Position numbers and translations under genes: made by a program. Below, piece after piece: positions 1 through 8,411 of a stretch of 43,996 nt of DNA. The stretch lies in contig NZRP01000045.1 in assembly GCA_002693775.1 (NCBI GenBank), forward strand, positions 89,014 to 133,009. Direction: 5' to 3'. The stretch comes from Crocinitomicaceae bacterium. Lineage in GTDB: Bacteria; Bacteroidota; Bacteroidia; Flavobacteriales_D; Sanyastnellaceae. The notes below the pieces were generated by a model. It ran no database searches and was not told the origin of the DNA. It saw only the letters and a list, made by a program, of their open reading frames with translations. Each line of letters begins with the position of its first letter. Position 1 is the first letter of the stretch.

Positions 1-355
1 TTAATGCTGAGATTTCAGAACTTTTACCGCTTTTTGATAAGCATAAAACGACATCTCCATCCTGAATTCCGCCTAAATCTCCGTGCACCGCATCACCAGC
101 ATGTATGAAAATAGCGGGAGATCCTGTAGAGTTGAGGGTTGCAACAATCTTTCTAGCTACATCGGCACTTTTACCCACGCCTGACATCACAATTCTTCCA
201 GTAGATTCTAGTATTAGAGAGACAACCGAAACAAATTCATTACCTAAATTATTAGCTAAGTTATGTATAGCATCACCTTCTAGTTTGAGAGTTTCTACGG
301 CTCTTTTTAGAACGTTGTCAGGTGACAAATCGCTATTTGTTTGGCGTAAATGCAT
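1..355 (-). CDS. kdsD: Arabinose-5-phosphate isomerase, SIS domain (partial, N-terminal part)
   Basis: This is the N-terminal 118 codons of a KpsF/GutQ/KdsD-type sugar isomerase; the gene continues past the left edge. The family converts D-ribulose 5-phosphate to D-arabinose 5-phosphate in the cytoplasm, the first step to Kdo for lipopolysaccharide. The SIS-domain signatures are visible: RIVMSGVGKSADVARKI, then HAGDAVHGDLGG, then LCLSKSGKSSEISAL. The ATG at 353-355 gives a short N-terminal helix before the SIS fold, as in relatives. The CBS pair expected at the C-terminus lies outside the window. The gene diverges from recQ across a 77-base gap that carries promoter-like elements for both. 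The family is clear; the exact substrate is inferred. Confidence 0.9.
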   Translation of the reverse strand, partial: MHLRQTNSDLSPDNVLKRAVETLKLEGDAIHNLANNLGNEFVSVVSLILESTGRIVMSGVGKSADVARKIVATLNSTGSPAIFIHAGDAVHGDLGGIQDGDVVLCLSKSGKSSEISAL

Positions 356-370
356 AGACAAAATTAATGA

Positions 371-400
371 TTGCAAATCTAAGAAAAGGGCTTATCTTTA
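371..400 (+). promoter_or_regulatory. Predicted recQ promoter
   Basis: A TTG at 371-373 is followed, after 19 bases, by TATCTTTA at 393-400. This is one mismatch from the Bacteroidota form TTG-N19-TAnnTTTG. The recQ ATG is 32 bases downstream. Based on consensus matching only. Confidence 0.4.
374..381 (-). promoter_or_regulatory. Predicted -7 element of the kdsD promoter
   Basis: Read on the minus strand this is TAGATTTG, a perfect match to the Bacteroidota -7 consensus TAnnTTTG, 18 bases upstream of the kdsD ATG. No convincing -33 element is visible. It overlaps the recQ promoter region, so the two divergent promoters may compete. Confidence 0.45.
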
Positions 401-432
401 TTAGAGAAAATCTTACCCACCCTTAAGCATCG

Positions 433-2631
433 ATGAGCCTGATTGATGAGACGCCTAAAAGGGCGTTACAGAAATATTTTGGATTTAAAGAATTCAAAGG
501 AAAGCAAGAGTTTGCTATCCAGAGTGTCCTTGATGGTAAAGACACGTTTGTTATTATGCCCACAGGCGGTGGAAAAAGTCTCTGCTATCAACTTCCTGCC
601 TTAATGCTAGACGGTGTAGCTCTAGTGGTTTCACCACTTATAGCTTTAATGAAGAACCAGGTTGATGCGATACGAGGTAATCATGAGGAAAAGGCAATTG
701 CTCATTTTTTAAATTCTTCGCTAAATAAGTCTGAGGCGGAAACTGTTGTCAAGGATGTTACAACGGGTAAGACTAAGCTGTTATATGTTGCACCAGAGAC
801 TCTAACCAAACAAAGTAATATTAATTTTTTAAAGTCAGTAAAAATTAGTTTTGTTGCTGTAGATGAGGCACACTGTATAAGCGAATGGGGGCATGACTTT
901 AGGCCTGAGTATAGAAAGATTAGACCTATCATCAAGCAAATTGCAGACGTTCCAGTCATTGCTTTGACAGCTACTGCTACTCCTAAGGTTCAGGTGGATA
1001 TACAGAAGAATTTGGAGATGGTTAGTGCAAACGTATTCAAGTCTTCATTCAATAGAGATAATCTGTATTACGAGGTAAGACCTAAAAAGGATGCTTTGAA
1101 ACAGATTGTTCAATATGCTTTAAACAACAAAGGCAAGAGTGGGATTGTTTACTGTCTAAGCAGAAAGAAAGTAGAGCAAATTGCAGAAACTTTAGCTGTA
1201 AATGGCGTGAAAGTACTTCCTTATCATGCAGGTAAGGATTCAAAGACCAGAAGTTCCATTCAGGATCAATTCCTAATGCAGGATGTTGATGTGATTGTTG
1301 CGACTATTGCTTTTGGGATGGGGATTGATAAACCAGACGTGAGGTATGTGATTCACTATGATATTCCAAAGAGTTTAGAGAGCTACTATCAAGAAACTGG
1401 TAGAGCTGGTAGAGATGGGCAGGAAGGCCATTGTATTGCTTTCTATAGTCATAAGGACATTGAGAAACTTGAAAAGTTCTTACATGGCAAACCACTTGCT
1501 GAACAAGAAATTGGGATGCAATTACTTCAAGAGGTAATGGCGTATGCTGAGACTTCTATTTCAAGAAGAAAATTCCTACTTCATTACTTTGGTGAAGAGT
1601 ACGACGAGGTTAATGGCCCAGGTGCAAACAACTGTGATAACACAAGATTTCCTAAACCACAATACGACGGTAAAGAGGAGTTAGAGCTCATCTTAAATAC
1701 TATTAAAGGATTTAAGGAGGGGCACAAAATGCAATTCATATCTGCAATTCTTACAGGGGAAGAAAATAGGGAGATTGAGGCATATAAGGGGTCACATAGT
1801 GAGTTTTGGCTTAAAGGAGAGGGGAAGGACGGTAGGCATTGGAATGGTGTTATGAGGCAGGCAATTGTGTTGGGATACTTAAAGAAGGATGTTGAGCAAT
1901 ATGGAGTTCTTCAGATAACAGATAATGGTAGAGATTTTATTGAAACCCCGCATGATATCAAACTTTCTGAAGAGAGGAATTACGATGATGTTGATTCTGG
2001 AGATACCATGGTCCAAACTAGAAAAGGTCAGGGCGGTGCAGCAGATTCTAAACTCAGGCCCATGCTTGTGTCTCTGAGAAAAGAAACAGCTGATAAAAAG
2101 GGATTGCCACCATATGTTATATTCCAAGATGTTAGCCTCGATGAGATGTCCATTCATTACCCAATTACCGAAGAAGAGTTGTTAAGAATTACTGGTGTTG
2201 GATCTGGAAAAGCTAAGAAGTTTGGGCAAGAATTTCTTGAACTTATAGCTAAGTATGTGAAGGAAGAAAATATTGAAAGGGTAGAGGATCTACTTGTTAG
2301 AACAGCTTCAAATAAATCGAGTAATAAGGTTAATATTATTCAGCAGATAGATAGAAAGATGAGTCTGAGTGATATGGCTTCTAGAACAAATCTGACTATT
2401 GAGGAGGTGCTTGCTGAGATAGAGCAAATAGTCTCAGCAGGAACCAAGGTGAATATCGACCACTGTATAGAAGAATCAATGGATGATGACTGCGTGGAAG
2501 AGTTGTTCGAATTCTTCAGCGAATCTGAAGAGGAAGGGATTGACGCAGCTCTTGTTGAATTTGACGATAGTTATTCTGAAGAAGAACTAAGACTTGTAAG
2601 AATCAAGTTCCTTTCGGACGTAGCGAATTAA
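433..2631 (+). CDS. recQ: ATP-dependent DNA helicase RecQ
   Basis: This is a superfamily 2, 3'-5' DNA helicase that unwinds recombination and repair intermediates in the cytoplasm. Walker A (PTGGGKS) is at residues 43-49, the DEAH box at 144-147, the RecQ signature CISEWGHDFRPEY at 148-160, and helicase motif VI (QETGRAGRDGQ) follows. An RQC region comes next, then an HRDC-like domain near residues 540-620 and an acidic C-terminal tail. The length of 732 residues is typical for Bacteroidota. The zinc-binding subdomain after SRRKFLLHYFGE keeps only one cysteine (C401) where Escherichia coli RecQ has four, so zinc binding is probably lost. The 3' end overlaps the convergent amidohydrolase by 29 bases. 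Confidence 0.96.
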   Translation: MSLIDETPKRALQKYFGFKEFKGKQEFAIQSVLDGKDTFVIMPTGGGKSLCYQLPALMLDGVALVVSPLIALMKNQVDAIRGNHEEKAIAHFLNSSLNKSEAETVVKDVTTGKTKLLYVAPETLTKQSNINFLKSVKISFVAVDEAHCISEWGHDFRPEYRKIRPIIKQIADVPVIALTATATPKVQVDIQKNLEMVSANVFKSSFNRDNLYYEVRPKKDALKQIVQYALNNKGKSGIVYCLSRKKVEQIAETLAVNGVKVLPYHAGKDSKTRSSIQDQFLMQDVDVIVATIAFGMGIDKPDVRYVIHYDIPKSLESYYQETGRAGRDGQEGHCIAFYSHKDIEKLEKFLHGKPLAEQEIGMQLLQEVMAYAETSISRRKFLLHYFGEEYDEVNGPGANNCDNTRFPKPQYDGKEELELILNTIKGFKEGHKMQFISAILTGEENREIEAYKGSHSEFWLKGEGKDGRHWNGVMRQAIVLGYLKKDVEQYGVLQITDNGRDFIETPHDIKLSEERNYDDVDSGDTMVQTRKGQGGAADSKLRPMLVSLRKETADKKGLPPYVIFQDVSLDEMSIHYPITEEELLRITGVGSGKAKKFGQEFLELIAKYVKEENIERVEDLLVRTASNKSSNKVNIIQQIDRKMSLSDMASRTNLTIEEVLAEIEQIVSAGTKVNIDHCIEESMDDDCVEELFEFFSESEEEGIDAALVEFDDSYSEEELRLVRIKFLSDVAN

Positions 2632-3805
2632 TTGCTCCCCATGCCATAAGGCCGGCTCCAATTTCTAAGGCTCCCTCATCAATATCAAAGAGGGGTGTAT
2701 GTAGGCCATGATGACCCAAATCTGAATTCTTACTTGCAGTTCCTATTCTATAAAAACAACCTGGAATTTTTTGGGCATAAAAGCTAAAGTCCTCAGCTGT
2801 CATTCTCTCTGGGAGGTCGTGAACCTTATCCTCACCCAAGTATTCAATTGCAGAAGCCCTGACACTTTCAGTCAGCTCGGGGTTATTGTAAACACTGGGA
2901 TATCCAACTCTTATCTCAAAGTCAGCAGTGGCTCCTCTGCGCTTGCAAACACTTGCTACAATTTCCTTCATTAAATCATGAGCTTTAAACCTCCACTCTT
3001 CACAAAGAGATCTGAATGTTCCTTCTAGTCTTGCTGAATTTGGGATGACGTTTGTTGCCCCGTTAGCTTCTATAAAACCAAATGCAAGAACAGTCTTTAC
3101 ATCCTGTTCATCCCTAGACTCCATCATCTTTTCAAATTCCAAAAGAACTTCTGAAGCCACTACTATGGGGTTGCACGTTCCGCTAGGTAATGCAGCATGA
3201 CCACCCTTTCCGAGAATAGTTAAATGCAATTCATCAGCAGAAGCCATGTACATACCGGAACGCATTCCTACGTGACCTACTTCTAGATCTGGAAATACGT
3301 GCTGACCAATAATGTGTTCTGGTGTAGGATTTGTTAAAGCCCCATCTTTTATCATAAGTGTAGCACCCCCTGGTAATCTTTCTTCACCAGGTTGAAAGAT
3401 GCATTTCACAGTCCCTTCCCACTCGTCAGATGTTCTATTTAGAATGGTAGCGGCACCTAGAAGGCAAGCAGTGTGCACATCATGACCGCAAGCATGCATT
3501 ACGCCTTTGTTCTTAGAAGAATAATCAACATCGTTTGCCTCAAGTATTGGCAGAGCATCGTGGTCTGACCTTAAGGCTATGATTTTACTTTCTGGATTTG
3601 CCCCCTTAATCAAAGCAACTACACCTGTCTCACCAACTCCTTTTGTAAATTCTATACCCTGTTGAGATAGAACCTGTGCGATAAAGTCCATGGTATTATG
3701 CTCCTGATACGAGAGCTCAGGGTTAGCATGAATATGTCTTCTCCAAGTTAGTATGTCAGCAGAAATTGACTGCGCTAACGATTTTACCTTTTCCTTAAAC
3801 TCCAT
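2603..3805 (-). CDS. M20 family amidohydrolase (N-acyl-amino-acid / hippurate hydrolase type)
   Basis: This is a 400-residue metal-dependent amidohydrolase of the M20D group, which splits N-acyl amino acids or related amides in the cytoplasm. Metal-site motifs are present: MHACGHDVHT, the QPGEERLPGG acidic pair, and a histidine in GQHVFPD. The dimerisation (lid) domain sits in the middle, and HHGLHTPLFDIDE supplies the last metal-side histidine. No signal peptide is seen. It starts 11 bases inside the 3' end of the upstream TSUP gene, which suggests coupled translation. Its own 3' end overlaps recQ on the opposite strand. Hippurate hydrolase, indole-acetyl-amino-acid hydrolase and N-acetyl-diaminopimelate deacetylase cannot be told apart from sequence alone. 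Confidence 0.9.
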   Translation of the reverse strand: MEFKEKVKSLAQSISADILTWRRHIHANPELSYQEHNTMDFIAQVLSQQGIEFTKGVGETGVVALIKGANPESKIIALRSDHDALPILEANDVDYSSKNKGVMHACGHDVHTACLLGAATILNRTSDEWEGTVKCIFQPGEERLPGGATLMIKDGALTNPTPEHIIGQHVFPDLEVGHVGMRSGMYMASADELHLTILGKGGHAALPSGTCNPIVVASEVLLEFEKMMESRDEQDVKTVLAFGFIEANGATNVIPNSARLEGTFRSLCEEWRFKAHDLMKEIVASVCKRRGATADFEIRVGYPSVYNNPELTESVRASAIEYLGEDKVHDLPERMTAEDFSFYAQKIPGCFYRIGTASKNSDLGHHGLHTPLFDIDEGALEIGAGLMAWGAINSLRPKGT

Positions 3806-4193
3806 TACTTAGGAATAATTCTTTTAGAGACTTTAAAGTCATTACGGTAGCAGTATAAAACATAAATCCAGCAAAGATTAATCTTACTACTGTAGGCGAA
3901 AGTTTAAGTGACCACTTACTGCCTAGCCAAGCTCCAATAATAAAGGTAATAGCCAAGCATCCAGCATGCACCCATTCGACACTCTGCTCATAGTGATAGT
4001 TCATTGCAGCTAAAATGCCTATTGGAGGTAACATCATTGCAAGTGAAGTGCCTTGCGCAGTATGTTGTTCTAAACCGGTAAAATAGATTAATGCAGGGAC
4101 TATGATTAGTCCTCCGCCTATACCCACAAAGCCACTAGCAATACCGGCTATGATGCCTATCAGAAGTAGTATGAATAGAGTTGAAAGTTCCAC
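3795..4193 (-). CDS. TauE/SafE (TSUP) family permease, half-size
   Basis: This is a 132-residue membrane protein with about four helices and the N-terminal TSUP signature GFVGIGGGLIIVPAL, followed by QGTSLA. TSUP proteins export or import sulfite, sulfoacetate and other small anions across the inner membrane. Full-length members have 7-8 helices. This one covers a single repeat and presumably works as a homodimer, as half-size TSUP proteins are thought to do. The frame is open and in register with the overlapping amidohydrolase gene, so it does not look like a decayed gene. The substrate is unknown. Confidence 0.85.
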   Translation of the reverse strand: MELSTLFILLLIGIIAGIASGFVGIGGGLIIVPALIYFTGLEQHTAQGTSLAMMLPPIGILAAMNYHYEQSVEWVHAGCLAITFIIGAWLGSKWSLKLSPTVVRLIFAGFMFYTATVMTLKSLKELFLSNGV

Positions 4194-4207
4194 GGTGTCT
4201 TTAAAAC

Positions 4208-7200
4208 TTAAAAATCAAAGTTTAAACTTAATGAAAAACGGCGAGGCTGAATGATTTGATTATCAACGCCCCATCCAACGTCAGCACAAACCCAGTAACC
4301 TAAAACCCTTGATCTAACCCCCAAACCAAAGTCATATAGAATGGGCTCGTGATTGTTATCTACAGTTATTGTAATAGGGTTTTGTTCTACTACAGTTGAG
4401 TTAAATGAGTTGTCCTCAGAATACGGATGGAGTCCGTTCCACGCTGAACCTACATCAAAAAATCCAACTACATGAAAATGCCTAACAAAGTCATTTGTTG
4501 CAGCCGTATTAAAGAGAGTGCTCCAAACAGGAACTCTCAGCTCAGCATTTGCCACAAAAGCATTTGCTCCATTCCTAGAATTGTTTGAAAACCCTCTAAG
4601 CGGAGTAATCCTAGCTTGGTAAGTATATGGAATGTCTGGATCTATATCAAGGTCGCTATTACCCCAATTAAATAAAGCGTTATCAGTTCCGCCTAACATA
4701 TGTAGAAGCTTGTTCTCCCCAATTGAATAATCTCCCGCCACTCTCAGAGCTAAGATACTGTTTGAGAATAATCGAATGTACTTCCTTGCATCGAGCCCCA
4801 TCGTTCCAAATGACCTACCGTCTCTGTCTAAATAGTATTCAGCCCAAACTTTAGCTCTTGTCCCTTCTCTTATATTCAATGTGAGAATTCTGGAATCATC
4901 AAATATCCATGCTATTTCCCCTCCCATTTGTTCGCTCCATGTGATAGGCTGCATGAGCGTAAACATTTCTGTACCCTGTGGTACATGCCTATCAAGTCTT
5001 ACACCAAGTGAAGTCCTTACGCTCCTTACTTCATCAATTGGAAAAGTGAGCCTATATTTTGCAAAATGTGATGCAGTTTCAATAATGGCATAGTTGTCAT
5101 AATCATAACTTGTAGTTCCCTGACGTTGAATGCTCCACATCTTATCTACTCTTCCTTCTAAATTGTAGTAGGCTAGCCCAACTAAGCTATTATTCAAATT
5201 GGCTGGGATATTGAATCCAGCAATTATGTGCTTGTCCTCAAATAAATCGCTTATTCTGATTTCTGTAGCATTACCTAGGCCTGGAATTACGTTGATGTTT
5301 CCGTCGTAGGGTGTGTAGAATTGAGAACCAAAGGCGTTGCTGACTTGGGTTTGGGCTTTTTCTAAAGAATAATTGAGCTTGTAGTAACGAGGCTTCAGAT
5401 TAACTTCTTCCCCTTCCATATTTTCGGTGTCAAGAACAACAGTTTTTTCAACTTGAGTCTTCTTTTCAGATTCAAAAACATAATTCCTGACATCTACTTG
5501 CGTATCGGTTAACTGTAAACTCCAGTCTGGCGCTTTGAATTCTTCAGTTATGCCTACTACTTCTCCGTGGTTGATGGCATTGCTAGTTAGACGACTATCA
5601 GCAAGGGGCATTTCTGCAGCAGACATTTTTATTAACTCTCCATTGATAATCGCTGATGTGTGAATCACTCCGTCTGTGGTGTCGCAACTCAGGCCTAAAG
5701 CTGGAATAACAATTTGTTCAAGTAGCCTTGTATCTGTAAAACATCTATACCTAATGATGGTGTCAATGCTCAATATTGTACTGTCCTTCCAACCCCACAT
5801 CAAGTCTTGGTCTCCACTGGGCATTTCTGCTAAGTAAATAAAATCGCCATCTGGCAATGGAACAGGTTGTCTTTCATCGACGTTGGGAGTGTTTATGAGT
5901 CTTTCAATTGTGACTTCCTCTTCATCAAGGTGAGCGAGGAATAAGTCAAGTTCTCGTTTAACAGGAATAAACCCTTGGTCGTTTCTTAGTGTGTCATCTG
6001 GCCTGTTAGAAGCAAAAATTATGCTCCTGCCATCACTTGTAAATCTGGGGCTTAGATCGTCGAATCGATCCTCCCAGAGTGCTTCTTGAATATTTCCTAC
6101 AACTCTATACAAGTACAAATCAGACCTTCCGTTTCGCAACCCTGAAAAAACTATCGTCCTCCCGTCTTTCGAATAATCAAGCGATGAGACTCCATCAATT
6201 CTAAATAGTTCCTTTTCTATGATTTTCTTCTCATCTAGTCTGATTGTAATTAGTCTAGGCTGGCCTAATTCGAAGATTACATAGCTGAACTGGTTAGAGT
6301 TGGGGTGCCAGGCGATGTTAAGGTCTTCGCCGTCACCGATTTGGCTTAGCTTACTTCCGTGCCTAGCTCTTTTAGTGATTTCACCTGTTTCATGATTAAC
6401 TGTTCTTATGTCCAACTGGCCTCTTGTGTTGGAGATATAAGCTGTTGTAGATCCGTCAGGAGAGGTTTTATAACAGTGATAGTTGAAGCTCAGTTCGTCC
6501 CGTTTGATTCTATCAGTTGCTATATCATATTCTGATGAAGCCCTTCTGTTTCCGTAGGCAACAACTTCAGTGATTAATCCTGATAAATTTAATCCTGTTG
6601 CCATCCTGATGCCCTCCTCAACATTGCTGGTTATTCTTACCATGTAGAGGGTGTTCCCCAAGGCTTTTTTACCATATACATCAGAGATATAAGACCAAAC
6701 CCCACATCCCAGACGTCCCGCTTCTTCTCCGTATGCTCGTTCAATCCAGTTTAACTCCCCGGTATTTGCTGCGTCAAATAAGTAAGCATTGTTCTCTGCT
6801 GAATTAGGATCGCTGATATACTTTGCTAATCCTTCCTCAAACCATTCAGGTAACTGTAAGATGCTTGAATTCCTAAGAGCGTCTTGCCAAGAGCCAATGT
6901 AAAGTGCTTGCCTAATCGCTATCCTTGCTAACCCTTCAACTAGGTCCTTTTCTAATTCCTTTCTATCCCCTCTTCCATAAACAAAAAGCTTACTACCAAC
7001 CAGTTTAGCATTTCCTCCTATGTTATTTCCCTCATCCTCAGGAGTGAATAACCCCACATTTGATTGCTTGAATTCTGTTTGGTTATTGAACACAAGAATT
7101 TGGATGGGTCCTTCTAGCGGGAGTGAAAAATATGGGTCTAGCTTCTCGCTTGCACTTTCAACTATTGCAGCAATATCTCCAGCCAGTTGTTTGCCACCTT

Positions 7201-7384
7201 GGTAGTAGAATATCTCAAAATCACCCTGCACATGGTATTGCCACTCAAAGTCCCTGTATTGAACTCTATTTTTACCGTACTCAACTTGTAAACCATCGTG
7301 GAATTGCCCCAACATTACATTCACAAGTAGGAATGTGATTGCAATTGAGATGAACCTTGGTAATATTGCGGTAATTAAGTGCAT
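4208..7384 (-). CDS. Exported protein: degenerate peptidase-MA-like domain, TolB-type propeller, outer-membrane beta barrel
   Basis: A large envelope protein of about 1058 residues. I chose the ATG at 7384, because it is followed directly by a signal peptide (MHLITAILPRF... ending VMLGQ); an upstream ATG at 7405 is possible. The first ~270 residues look like the peptidase-MA fold, including LPEWFEEGLAKYI, but the place where HExxH should be reads DLVEGLARI, so it is probably inactive. Residues of roughly 290-560 carry WD40/TolB-like repeats (for example YSKDGRTIVFSG and FTSDGRSIIFASNRPD). The C-terminal ~350 residues are rich in alternating beta strands with GTDNALFNW, LRGF and a terminal LSLNFDF, typical of a BamA/surface-antigen-like barrel. 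The function is unknown. It is divergent from the downstream hydrolase, with only about 30 bases between starts. Confidence 0.75.
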   Translation of the reverse strand: MHLITAILPRFISIAITFLLVNVMLGQFHDGLQVEYGKNRVQYRDFEWQYHVQGDFEIFYYQGGKQLAGDIAAIVESASEKLDPYFSLPLEGPIQILVFNNQTEFKQSNVGLFTPEDEGNNIGGNAKLVGSKLFVYGRGDRKELEKDLVEGLARIAIRQALYIGSWQDALRNSSILQLPEWFEEGLAKYISDPNSAENNAYLFDAANTGELNWIERAYGEEAGRLGCGVWSYISDVYGKKALGNTLYMVRITSNVEEGIRMATGLNLSGLITEVVAYGNRRASSEYDIATDRIKRDELSFNYHCYKTSPDGSTTAYISNTRGQLDIRTVNHETGEITKRARHGSKLSQIGDGEDLNIAWHPNSNQFSYVIFELGQPRLITIRLDEKKIIEKELFRIDGVSSLDYSKDGRTIVFSGLRNGRSDLYLYRVVGNIQEALWEDRFDDLSPRFTSDGRSIIFASNRPDDTLRNDQGFIPVKRELDLFLAHLDEEEVTIERLINTPNVDERQPVPLPDGDFIYLAEMPSGDQDLMWGWKDSTILSIDTIIRYRCFTDTRLLEQIVIPALGLSCDTTDGVIHTSAIINGELIKMSAAEMPLADSRLTSNAINHGEVVGITEEFKAPDWSLQLTDTQVDVRNYVFESEKKTQVEKTVVLDTENMEGEEVNLKPRYYKLNYSLEKAQTQVSNAFGSQFYTPYDGNINVIPGLGNATEIRISDLFEDKHIIAGFNIPANLNNSLVGLAYYNLEGRVDKMWSIQRQGTTSYDYDNYAIIETASHFAKYRLTFPIDEVRSVRTSLGVRLDRHVPQGTEMFTLMQPITWSEQMGGEIAWIFDDSRILTLNIREGTRAKVWAEYYLDRDGRSFGTMGLDARKYIRLFSNSILALRVAGDYSIGENKLLHMLGGTDNALFNWGNSDLDIDPDIPYTYQARITPLRGFSNNSRNGANAFVANAELRVPVWSTLFNTAATNDFVRHFHVVGFFDVGSAWNGLHPYSEDNSFNSTVVEQNPITITVDNNHEPILYDFGLGVRSRVLGYWVCADVGWGVDNQIIQPRRFSLSLNFDF

Positions 7385-7417
7385 TCTATTCGAAATTACG
7401 CCCATAATCCCAAAATG

Positions 7418-8062
7418 ATGAACGATCTACATACTTTCACTTTTAATGTATTTAGCGAGAATACCTATTTGCTCGATCATGGTAATGGAGAGGCAACTGT
7501 GTTCGACCCAGGTATGAGTAGTTTTGATGAGAGAGAAGATTTTGATTCTTTTCTTCAGAGTAGGGAATTAAAGCTAGTTGAATGTTTATTAACCCATGCC
7601 CACCTAGATCATGTCCTAGGTGCAAATTGGATTGTTGAAAAGTACGGACTACTTCCAAGGTTACACGACTTGGATATTCCGACTTGGGATATGGCTGAGA
7701 AGTCAGCTCATGTATACGGTATCCCTATGGATCCGTTGCCATCGAGGGGAGTGCCGTTAGAAGGTCAGGGCTCAATTATTTCTTGTGGCAATTATGACCT
7801 AGAAGTAAGATTAGCACCTGGACATAGCCTAGGTCACGTTGTTTTTGTTTGCCATGAATACAGCTTCGTAATCGGCGGAGATGTACTTTTTAATGGAAGT
7901 GTTGGTAGGACTGATTTACCAGGTGGAGATGCATCTACTCTGGCTAAGTCTATAGTGGAACAACTTTACACTCTGCCCGATAATTTTGAAGTTCATCCAG
8001 GTCACGGACTTTCAACTACTGTTGGGAAGGAAAAAGCGACAAATCCCTTTGTTCATTCTTAA
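7418..8062 (+). CDS. Metallo-beta-lactamase-fold hydrolase (glyoxalase II-like)
   Basis: A compact MBL-fold hydrolase of about 214 residues. Zinc ligands are in place: HAHLDH, the histidine in GHSLGH, GGDVLF and the HPGHG motif near the end. The closing segment GKEKATNPF is typical of the YcbL/glyoxalase II-like group, which hydrolyses thioesters such as S-lactoylglutathione analogues. The longer reading frame starts at 7379, but the ATGs at 7415 and 7418 fit the family N-terminus (MNDLHTFTFNVF) and avoid overlap with the divergent gene. The physiological substrate is unknown. Confidence 0.9.
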   Translation: MNDLHTFTFNVFSENTYLLDHGNGEATVFDPGMSSFDEREDFDSFLQSRELKLVECLLTHAHLDHVLGANWIVEKYGLLPRLHDLDIPTWDMAEKSAHVYGIPMDPLPSRGVPLEGQGSIISCGNYDLEVRLAPGHSLGHVVFVCHEYSFVIGGDVLFNGSVGRTDLPGGDASTLAKSIVEQLYTLPDNFEVHPGHGLSTTVGKEKATNPFVHS

Positions 8063-8102
8063 TTAAATATTAAAATTCGGAAATAAATCATACATTAATG
8101 AA

Positions 8103-8411
8103 ATGAAAAATTTTTTGCTTTTTATCATAACGGCAACTATACTTGGATGTTCTCCAAATACAGTAAATGTTCTCGAAGGATATAGTACAGAAGGTTTGAC
8201 TTACGAAAATGCCTCAGTATATTATAATGGCAAACTTGCGGCTACTCTTGGCTCTGTAGAGGTAGCATATGACGACGGTAAACTTATTAGAGAGGCAACA
8301 TTCATTTTGACCTCATCAGAATTTAATGATATTGCAATTAATATCATCAAACTAATACAGCAAAAGAAAGAAGACCCTGACTGGGAAATTGAAGTAGAAT
8401 TAAAACTTTAA
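8103..8411 (+). CDS. Small hypothetical lipoprotein
   Basis: A 102-residue protein with a lipoprotein signal (MKNFLLFIITATILGC), lipidated at the cysteine. The mature part is short and mixed in charge, with no domain I recognise. Its stop codon overlaps the stop codon of the convergent TonB receptor (bases 8408-8411), so no terminator separates the two. Base composition is AT-rich like that receptor. Probably an envelope protein of unknown role. Confidence 0.7.
   Translation: MKNFLLFIITATILGCSPNTVNVLEGYSTEGLTYENASVYYNGKLAATLGSVEVAYDDGKLIREATFILTSSEFNDIAINIIKLIQQKKEDPDWEIEVELKL

Noticed and set aside
105-404. Plus-strand frame of about 99 codons at the left edge
   Set aside because: It lies antisense to the clear SIS-domain gene kdsD and shows no protein-like features.
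3795-4193. Truncated, decayed TSUP gene
   Set aside because: The frame is intact, the start is clean, it overlaps its neighbour as in an operon, and half-size TSUP proteins exist.
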